A stretch of DNA of 64,000 nt from positions 452,923,311-452,987,310 of the forward strand of contig NC_133538.1 of the NCBI RefSeq assembly GCF_048544455.1. Direction: 5' to 3'. Under the pieces are notes generated by a model. That model did not search any database and had not been told where the DNA came from. It was given only the letters and a program-made list of their open reading frames with translations. Positions 56,429 to 64,000 of the stretch are shown here, one piece after another. A program made the translations under genes and the position numbers. The DNA is from Silene latifolia (Eukaryota > Streptophyta > Magnoliopsida > Caryophyllales > Caryophyllaceae). Position 1 is the stretch's first letter, and the number at the start of each line of letters is the position of its first letter.

Positions 56429-57687
56429 TCTGGACAATGTACAACAAGGATATCATCCACAAACTCATCTAGCTCTTCTTCCGGGGCATTATCAGCTGTC
56501 ACAACCCCGTCTTTTGGCATTTTTCACCCCTCATAAGCAAGGCCACTTCGGAGATTGATGGCGTTAACTGGGTCGCATGTTGGTGGGTGATTAGCTTGGT
56601 CTTTCGCGAGTGTTAACTGCGCGACTTGTTCTCTCAACTGCACTATGACAGTTTCATTCTTGTTGCATTTCTCCCCAAACTGTCTTGTTAAGTTCAACAT
56701 CAAGGACTTTAGTTCGGCAATTTCCTCGTTTGTAGAAGGGGAATTTGGCTGCGGCACTGGCTTAGAAGGAGTAGAGACATTTGTCATTTCTTCATATAAT
56801 TGAGAAAAAGGAACTTCTTGCTTGTATTTCTGATAAGCAAGGACGCGCTCAATTCTCACCATACAATCAATGGGGTCATGCCCCTCCATGCCGCATCTAC
56901 CGCATATCTCCACATTCTCAGTAATTGCACAAATTTGTACACTCTCACTCATAATCTCCGTAATCTCCACAGTGCCTAGACTTTTGTTAGGACTTCCCAC
57001 TTCAGCTGCTACCAGCTCGTTGACTTGCCCACTTCCTCGGGATTTCCATATTCAGCAACATGAATGGCCATCTCCTCATTGAGATGCCACCCTTGATCAT
57101 CTTCCACGTTTTTAGTGAATCTCCCCTTAGCTAGACTATCAAGGATAGCTCTCTAGTTTCGATATAAACCATTGTAGAACTGGGTACAAAAGGAACCAAC
57201 GCTTGAAACCGCGGTGAGGCACAGAACGAACGAGCTTCTTGAACCTAGTCCAAGCCCCATCCAAGTCTTCAGTGGTCAATTGCTCAAAAGAAGTAATCTG
57301 AGCTCTCAAAGCATTGGTGCGCTGCGGTGGGAAATATCGCCTGTAAAAGGCCAAAGTAAGAGAACTCCAGTCGGTTACACCGGCTGCCTCCCTATCTAAA
57401 TCCCTCAACCATTCCCGGGCATCATCAGCTAAAGAAAAGGGAAAGAGAACTCCCTTCACTTTGTCCTATGTCACCCCAGCAGCAAGAGGAATGGTAGAGC
57501 AGTACTCTGTAAATAGCTCTATGTGCCTGCATGGATCTTCTTCAGGTACCCCCCTGAAGAGATTTTTCTCGACCAGCTGTATATAAGATGGGTGGATTCC
57601 AAAAGTTCCCGACTCAGTAGTGGGTAGTAAGAAACCTTTTGGAAGCGAATCCACATTAGGCTCTGAATGGCTGGCTATATTCGGCAT
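56429..57687 (-). pseudogene. ATH-D gag
   Basis: ATG at 57687 (MPNIASHSEPNVDSLPKGF), YIQLVEKNLFRGVPEEDPCRHI, EYCSTIPLAAGVT, TAG at 57464-57466 (CAG to TAG), GVLFPFSLADDAREWL, FYRRYFPPQRTNALRAQI, SVPHRGFKRWF, and another TAG near 57139. A knuckle-like CGRCGMEGHDPIDC lies at about 56900 and NAINLRSGLAYEG at 56560-56525. The frame never shifts. The GAG role is as for the other elements. Confidence 0.87.
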
Positions 57688-57850
57688 TCTGGCGGATAGA
57701 ATTTACAGACTGGAACAGGTGCGACAATGTTCTCTTATAGAATAGATAACCTGCAAGCTAATCAAAAACTTTGCAAAAAATGAGATCGGCCTCAAGGAAT
57801 AAATTCCCTAAGACGAAAGACAAACTTAAATAAAGCAACAAAATTGCGCC

Positions 57851-57872
57851 ACCTCCCCGGCAACGGCGCCAA
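57851..57872 (-). other. ATH-D primer binding site (tRNA-Asp-like)
   Basis: The minus strand reads TTGGCGCCGTTGCCGGGGAG beside the LTR end. Confidence 0.9.
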
Positions 57873-57876
57873 AATT

Positions 57877-59280
57877 TGATAGGGCAGTCGTATACCTATC
57901 AAAAATAACCAACTGGCTCTAACTAATACAGCTAGGGAAGTCGGGTCGATCTCCACAGGGAGATGGGAAAATTTCAACTTTGTCTAAGTTCGTCACGGTA
58001 ACCAAATTGGGGGGTTTTAATTGGGTTGTTCTAAACTAATGAGAATGAAAAAGAGAAAAAAGGCAAAAGAATAAAGATTAAGCAGACAAGGAAAAAGCAG
58101 CTAAGACAGTCAGTTCACCATGATTATTCATTCAAGCGATCTAGGTCTCAGGTTAATGCAGGTATGGTCACAGGGGCAGTGAATATCTCCTTCCGGTCTC
58201 AATTCGCCCTAAAGCACAAATAGCTTAGCTTCCGCCCTCACTATAGTGCCCTAATGTTCACTGCGAGTCTCACCCCTTCCAACCTTCTGGTCCAGGTCAA
58301 GGTTTACTATGATTAAATGCCTAATTGTGTCGACTCAATTAGACAGATACAAATAAGTGCAGCGATTAACAATAAGGACTACACAAGCATTAACCTAATA
58401 ATTCGATCACTCTCCCTTCATAATCATGGATTCCCTAGTATTAGCAAAAGGGAATTAGCTACACATTACTATCGAATCAACAATAATAATATATAGATAA
58501 CGAGAATTAAACATGGTAATAATAAAAACAAAAGGATTAAATAAAACAATGATGAAAGCAATGAGAGAAAGATAGAAACAAAACAATAATTACGATTAAG
58601 AAATAAAAGGGGAAAATAATACCGATTACAAATTGGGAATCCGAGTTCTAGAGTGGAAAAGTGTAAAAGAAAGTGAAGCAGTCAAAGATGAAGTAGAAGT
58701 GAATTACGCAGTCTACTGCCTAAGTAGCATACGAAAAATCTATTCTAAACCTAATCCAAAGGCCTAATCACAAAAGCCCATACGAAATTAGGCGAAAAAA
58801 CTCAATTACAGGGCAAACCACTCGATCGAGTGGAATAAAAACGCTCGATCGAGTAACTTGGCGACAAACATTTCGATCGAGTGGAATAAACCACTCGATC
58901 GAGTAACCCCTTGTAATACCTTCTCGATCGAATACAAGAATTTCTCGATCGATTAATCTTCATTATATAAAGCATTCGATCGACTGGAAAAGTAGTCGAT
59001 CGAGCTATTTTGGCACATTTAGGCACTAAGACACCTTCTGAAACCAGCTCACACGTCTTCAAAGTGATAGATTCCAAGCTCCGGCTCCTTGTTCTCCATA
59101 AATGCATGCAAATGGGACGAGTTTAGGCTCTATTTATCTTCTTTTCGGTCTATTCCTGCAATTTACACAAAATGAACCAAAGTAGACTATTCGGGGGTAT
59201 TTGTAGTTAGATGCCACGTAAAATAGTATAGAAATGCGTGTAAAAAGGATGTAAAAACCTTATATAAAATACACGCATCA
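57877..59280 (-). repeat. ATH-D 5' LTR
   Basis: TGATAGGGCAGTCG ... ACACGCATCA on the plus strand. Contains GGGAAGTCGGGTCGATCTCC, shared in part with the ATH-C LTR, and a palindrome array (58820-59005). The partner LTR is not in the window. Confidence 0.85.
58820..59005 (-). repeat. Palindrome array in ATH-D LTR
   Basis: Eight copies starting near 58820, 58843, 58870, 58893, 58921, 58942, 58973 and 58993. Steps alternate between about 20-23 and about 27-31 bp. Minus-strand TTATATAA at about 58962-58969 lies within the array. Confidence 0.9.
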
Positions 59281-60783
59281 GTCCCCCGTATACATACTAG
59301 CTTGGGGGGAGGCTAGCAAGTTTTGTAAGTTTTATTTGCTTTGCATTTTAGTTTATGTCTTGCAACCCATTAAATGTGACCTCTAGTTCTTCTTGTTTAT
59401 GTGCTTTGAGCAATTTTTGTGGCTTAGTTGGGTTATTTCATTGTTGACACATTGAGGACAATGTTGTGTTTAGCTTGGGGGGGGGGGGATTGCATTTTCA
59501 TTGTAGTGTAGTTTGCATGTAGTGTAGAAAATTTGAAAATTTTTGAGAGAAATTTATGCTTTTTGCTTACTTGTAGCCTACTTTCCCTCTTACTTATCCT
59601 AATGATGGCTTTTAGCTAATGATTTACTCGTTTATGATGGGATAATTGCTACATGGGGATGTCTTGACATAGTAGGTGGAAGATGTAAAATGAACCGAAT
59701 AGGCTTGATCTTGACTATTGGCGAGCTACAAAATTGGTAAGGTAGAGCCTCTTTAGACTGATGCATCCATATCCGGTCTCTCTTAGGTGAGTGTAGGTGT
59801 CTCCTTATGATGTGTGTTTATCAAAACACATAAGTATGGTTCTCATGTCATCTCTTTATAAGCATGCATTCATTTGTTATAGTATTTTGGAGCCATTCAC
59901 ATGATAATAATTGCCTTCTTGGCCCCTTCACAAACATTTTTCCTAGCTACATTATAATTTGCCTACCTTGTTGAGCTAGTACCTTTGTTTGGTCTTGTTT
60001 GGGTCCTCATTTGAGATTTGGTTCAAAGTTTGGAATATCATGTGAGCTTGGTCTTAATGCTCAAGAAAAAAATGAAAGAGAGAAAAAAATGAAAGAGAAA
60101 AATGATGAATTGAAATGAAAGAAATTGAGAAAAAAAAAGATGAGAAGAAAAATGAAAAAAACATGAAAAGAAAATGAACAAAGAAGTATGAATTGAAAAG
60201 AAAAAGTGAAGAAGATTTTGATGTGAGAAACTCTCATGCATTATTCACATATTTTGGAGAGTTTACTTATGATTTGAATTGCAAATTGGGTTAGAATTGG
60301 GATTGAGCATCCTTACATTTGGTTGTTTCTAGCTTGATATTAGCTCCACAATCCATAATTCATTTGTTCCCCTTTCATACCCATTACATGATGCCTTCTT
60401 CCTACCCATTTGGCTTCTTTATCATGCTTGCATTTGATTGTTTTGGCTTATTAGTTTTGATTTATTACCATATTAGATTGCGGGCACATTGTTATAAGTC
60501 GAGGATAGTTGAGTGTTTATTCACAAAAATGTCCTTTCACATAAAAAAGAGTTTGAGTGCACCTTAAGAGTCCATAAGTCGAAAGATCATGCAAGAGCTT
60601 AAAGGTTCATTACAAGTTTTCCATGCTACGCCGTCATGTAAATCTCATCCATGTTTTGCTTTATTCCTTGCCCATGTTGTTTCGGGTTTTTAAATCATTA
60701 TGCTTACCTTGTTTGGGATATTGCAATTGATGGGATATGGTTTATTCCTTGAGCACAAGCAAGGTCTTAGCTTGGGGGAGTTT
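59281..60783 (+). other. ATH-E 3' untranslated region
   Basis: No gene. Contains a run of 12 G (59477-59488), AG-rich low-complexity sequence and the polypurine tract. Confidence 0.55.
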
Positions 60784-61248
60784 GATAAGTGCATAATTTA
60801 CATAGTTTTACCCCTTAGATTAGCTCCATTTTACATGTAATTTAGAACTTATCATAGTGTTTTGAGCTAATATTTGTTATTCTAGTTGCAATTGCTTGTT
60901 TCCACATGTTTTGTAGGAGTTTAAGCTTTTAGGAGCTACAATCTAACATAGATGCAAGCTAGAGTGAAAAAGCTAAGCAAGAGTAAGTATTGGACTAAGA
61001 GTATGAAGTTGCATGAGTTTTTGCATGAATATTTAATGGATTGAAGTAAGAATTATAAATGAAGTCAAATGCAAAGTCAAGCCCAAAATAAAAGTCCAAA
61101 TTAAGGTGGAAGCTTTGGATGCTAAGGAGCTTTGGATGCTAAGATTAAGAAGCATTATCGGGTGATTAAAGGAGCATTAAAACATGAACATAGAGATTCC
61201 TCGAGCAATTAATCGAGGAATTAAGAAGAAATTCCCGGATAACCACGC

Positions 61249-61279
61249 CCCCGATCGGGGCTGGAAACCCCGATCGGGG
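61249..61279 (+). repeat. Two CCCCGATCGGGG palindromes in ATH-E LTR
   Basis: Perfect 12-bp palindromes with starts 19 bp apart. Same CGATCG core as elsewhere with different symmetric flanks. Confidence 0.9.
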
Positions 61280-61318
61280 TTGACCCTCTCTTGTAATTTT
61301 ACGTTATGCCCCTATTTT

Positions 61319-61331
61319 CTTATAAATAGGG
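61319..61331 (+). promoter_or_regulatory. TATA box of ATH-E LTR promoter
   Basis: TTATAAATAGGGG, about 40 bp downstream of the second palindrome. Confidence 0.6.
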
Positions 61332-62280
61332 GCCTTAATCCGTCATTGGGATATCTTTTATCACGTCTTTCATATTCAATAATAGCCCTAAGCAATATTC
61401 TCTCATTAATTTTCATTTGTGTTTTCAATATTGTTAAGCATTTGATTGTTAAAGATTTGGTTATTTATATATTCAAGCATTTGGTTCTACTTTGTTCTTC
61501 TTTGCAAGTTCATTTCCAATTCGGTAATTCTAATTCTAGTTTGTTTAGTTTACGTTTCCATTGTTAGTTATCGCATAGTTTTCATCATTAGAACTTTTAT
61601 ATCACATAGTTTAGTCTTACATGATATGCTTTACCATTTAGTTTACATCATTTCCATTAGCATGTCTATCATTTCTTACAACAAAGTTTATAGTTTACAT
61701 TTCGTCATGAGCAGCTAAATTCCTCAGTCTAGGGGCTAACGAAGCCATGCAAAATCAAATATGTAAAATGATAAATTAGGTTGATATAATATTGTCAAAT
61801 TGTTTCTATCACAAGTTTGCATCGTCAGGTTTAATCTTTGTTTAAAGGCCTTATTCATTGATTAAGATTGTTAATCATTCTAAAAGTCAAGAGGCATGGA
61901 ATCGGATTAGACTAAGCATGTGTAGTAGGACGACCTAGTCATAAACGAGAGTTTCTCTAGGACCCGGTCTATATTTGACACTAATATCGTAAGGTGGGTG
62001 TCTCTAAGCCTAAACAACTGACAATGTTGCTATTACCGAGTTTAACATAATCATATATTTACCTTTGCATGTGCGACCCAACTCCCTAGACTCCCTTTTA
62101 TCATATAGTTTACATCTTAATATTTGTTAGTCATCAAACCAAACAACAAACAAACCCAAACGAAATCGACCTTGATAAGAATCTTTCCATAGCAATTCAT
62201 AAATGCAATTCCCGTCTCCTTGTGTTCAAGCCCTATTACTACATTAATTTTTGTCTAGGGTAACTATCTTTGCATAGGTA

Positions 62281-62611
62281 CATGATAGCCTATCAGAGAC
62301 CTTATGTGCCTTCCCCTTCACAAAACTACGCTAAGAAGAGGTTTGTGCCAATAGTACATGAACCAAGAGTGCAAGAACCAAGAAGGCAAGAGCCAATTGG
62401 ACAAGTATCCCAACCAAGCAATAACAACCTCAACTTAGAGAAAGCTCGCAAGTGCTTCAATTGTAAGCAAGCCTTACACCCCAGACTTGGATGCTACAAT
62501 CGACCTTTGATTTGCTACATTTGTAAGAAGCCCGGACATCATGCCAATGCTTGTCCCAAAAAGAAGGATGATCCTACTCCTTAAGCCAAGTCAAGAGGAA
62601 CTATCTATGTC
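62281..62611 (+). pseudogene. CHR-F gag C-terminus
   Basis: RPYVPSPSQNYAKKRFVP, a basic/proline-rich linker, then two knuckle-like segments: CFNCKQALHPRLGC (irregular spacing) and CYICKKPGHHANAC (standard CCHC). A TAA at 62582-62584 interrupts a frame that otherwise runs on into the protease. The 5' part of gag is absent. Confidence 0.8.
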
Positions 62612-64000
62612 ATGAGTCGAGCCAAAGCCACCGCTCATCCTGACATCATTATGGGTATGTTCTTAATTTTTGATCAACCATGCCTTATTCTTTTCGATAT
62701 CGGCGCATCCTTATCTTTTATTTCTTCCAAGTTTTCGGAAAAGTTACCTCTTGAGCCTATACCTAGTGAGGATACCCCTATATCCTTACCATCCGGAGAG
62801 ATCATCTCATGTTCCTATTCTTTTCTCGATGTCCCTATCTTAATCTCGGAAATTCTTTTCCCCGCTAACCTACTCCGTTTTCCCCTTGAGGGATTCGATG
62901 TGATTTTGGGTATGAATTGGTTGTCTAAATATGATGCAAGATTCGAGTGTATAGGTCAAAATATTTGCCTCAAAAGTCCGCAAGGAACCCGTGTTTCCTA
63001 TAAAGGAGTCCGTTCTCAAGAAGGTGTGAAGTTGATTTCCGCTTTGAAGTTGATGAGTGTGGAAAGGAAAGGTCACAAAGTGTTTTTGTGTGCGGTGACT
63101 TCTACCTCTCCTTCTTTGCCGGAGCTTGAAGAAGTGCCCGTGGTTTGTGAATTCGCCGATGTTTTTCCCGAGGAGTTGCCCAGGATACCTCCCGAGCGTG
63201 ATGTGGAATTTTCTATCGACCTTGTACCCGGAACCGGACCGATCGCTAAAGCTCCCTACAGTTTGGCACCAACCGAACTTAAAGAGTTAAGGAAGCAACT
63301 TGATGAGATGATTGAGAAAGGATTTATTCGACCTAGTGCCTCACCTTGGGGTGCTCCTGTTCTCTTTGTGAAGAAGAAAGATGGATCCATGAGACTTTGC
63401 ATTGATTATCGTGAGCTCAACCATGTTACTATCAAGAACAAGTAACCTCTACGAAGGATTGAAGACTTGTTTGATCAACTCAAAGGTGCTTTTACTTTTT
63501 CCAAGATTGATTTCAGATCCGGTTATCATCAAATCCCCGTTCGTGATTCCGATATTCTGAAAATTGCCTTTAGCATGAGATATGGACATTTTGAGTTTAA
63601 GGTGATGCCCTTTGGTTTAACCAATGCTCCCACTATCTTCATGGACTAAATGAACCGAAATTTTAGTGAGTTATTGGACAAGTGTGTTGTGGTCTTCATC
63701 GACAATATTCTTATCTTTTCTAAGTCCGAGGAAGAGCATGCTCATCATCTTCGTATTATGTTAGAGGTTCTTCGTCGTCAAAAGTGGTTTGCCAAATTTT
63801 CCAAGTGTGAATTTTGGTTGTCTAATGTGTCTTTTCTTGGTCATGTGATATCCAAGGAAGGTGTTATGGTGGACCCTTCGAAGATTGAAGCCATGATGGA
63901 ATGGAAGAGCCCGACCAATGTTGGTGAGATCCGTAGTTTCTTGGGTTTGGCGGGTTACTACCGTCGCTTTGTGAAGGATTTTTCTAAGCTTGCTAGACCG
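62612..64000 (+). pseudogene. CHR-F protease and reverse transcriptase
   Basis: Protease active site [15 protein letters not shown] (Thr/Ser after Asp replaced by Ile) and [53 protein letters not shown] at 63443-63445, [35 protein letters not shown] at 63647-63649, then [12 protein letters not shown], where the second Asp of the catalytic DD pair is Asn (63704-63706). [18 protein letters not shown] follows at the window end. The enzyme would be inactive even without the stops. Confidence 0.9.

Larger units (their letters stand above)
54652..59280 (-). mobile_element. ATH-D: Athila-type element (minus strand), truncated in RT by GYP-G
   Basis: 5' LTR 57877-59280, tRNA-Asp-like primer site, gag, linker with palindromes, protease and the beginning of RT, ending at LNAA of the CIDYRQLNAA motif where GYP-G begins. 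The rest of the element would be left of the window. Gag to RT stays in one frame from 57687 to 54652 with nonsense changes only. Confidence 0.85.
59281..62277 (+). mobile_element. ATH-E: 3' end and LTR of another Athila-like element (plus strand)
   Basis: 59281-60783 has the features of an Athila 3' region: TAGCTTGGGGG and ACATTGAGGACAATGTTGTG, A-rich low complexity (60061-60190), and the tract AAGGTCTTAGCTTGGGGGAG directly before TGATAAGTGCATAATTTAC, the inferred LTR start at 60784. The LTR ends at about 62277, just before chromovirus gag sequence. The left side is cut by ATH-D. The right LTR border is uncertain by about 20 bp. Confidence 0.65.
60784..62277 (+). repeat. ATH-E LTR
   Basis: Starts TGATAAGTGC; near the end TTGTGTTCAAGCCCTATTACTA matches the usual Athila LTR tail. 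Two CCCCGATCGGGG palindromes (61249-61260, 61268-61279) are followed 42 bp later by TTATAAATAGGGG (about 61319-61331), a strong TATA box. The open frames 61184-61718 are not supported as genes. Confidence 0.65.
62278..64000 (+). mobile_element. CHR-F: chromovirus-type Ty3/gypsy fragment (plus strand), continues past the window
   Basis: Gag C-terminus, protease and RT in one frame with three stops. The gag N-terminus is missing because ATH-E is inserted or joined at about 62278. The sequence is clearly closer to CHR-B than to the Athila elements ([32 protein letters not shown]). Confidence 0.85.

Noticed and set aside
61184..61718. Two hydrophobic ORFs in the ATH-E LTR
   Set aside because: AT-rich LTR sequence downstream of a TATA box. 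No domain and no homology visible.

Overview
This window is a stack of plant transposable elements with no intact host gene. The evidence for a flowering-plant genome is the mix of element types: a CACTA (En/Spm) DNA transposon, a Ty1/copia element, Athila-type Ty3/gypsy elements primed by a tRNA-Asp-like site, and chromovirus-type Ty3/gypsy elements with a chromodomain and a tRNA-iMet-like primer site. I cannot name the species. Nearly every coding block carries stop codons or frameshifts.

Layout. (1) 1-6516: right part of a CACTA transposon, transposase on the minus strand; its terminal inverted repeat ends at 6516, and it carries three plus-strand exons that look like a captured host-gene fragment. 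(2) 6517-6663 plus 15448-26528: ATH-1, a plus-strand Athila element; its left LTR appears to host both the CACTA and (3) COP-1 (6664-15442), a copia-type element with 1266-bp LTRs, target duplication GTGAG, a gag gene but no pol. (4) GYP-G (26529-27463 and 54190-54651): the 3' end and LTR of an older gypsy element. (5) CHR-A (27464-54184, TSD CAACT): a chromovirus-related element without coding capacity. (6) ATH-C (33105-52580, TSD ATACA): a minus-strand Athila element inside CHR-A that keeps gag, protease and the env-position ORF but has lost RT, RNase H and integrase. (7) CHR-B (37416-45750, TSD CCCCT): a near-complete minus-strand chromovirus inserted in the env-position ORF of ATH-C. (8) ATH-D (54652-59280): minus-strand Athila cut off inside RT. 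(9) ATH-E (59281 to about 62277): 3' end and LTR of another Athila-like element. (10) CHR-F (about 62278-64000): plus-strand chromovirus gag-protease-RT, running off the window.

The nest order read from the junctions is CHR-F, then ATH-E, ATH-D, GYP-G, CHR-A, ATH-C and CHR-B, with ATH-1 separately inside GYP-G. Target duplications are visible for COP-1, CHR-A, ATH-C and CHR-B.

The most unusual signal crosses family borders. Short palindromes with an invariant CGATCG core (GTCGATCGAC in ATH-1, ACTCGATCGAGT in CHR-A, CHR-B, ATH-C and ATH-D, CCCCGATCGGGG in ATH-E) occur in arrays, roughly 100 copies by eye. They are often spaced 20-23 bp apart and sit just upstream of TATA-like sequences in several LTRs. 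They recur in the gag-protease linker of three Athila elements and ahead of the env-position ORF of two. Unrelated retrotransposons therefore share a symmetric sequence cassette that looks like a common cis-regulatory device or a convergently amplified palindrome.
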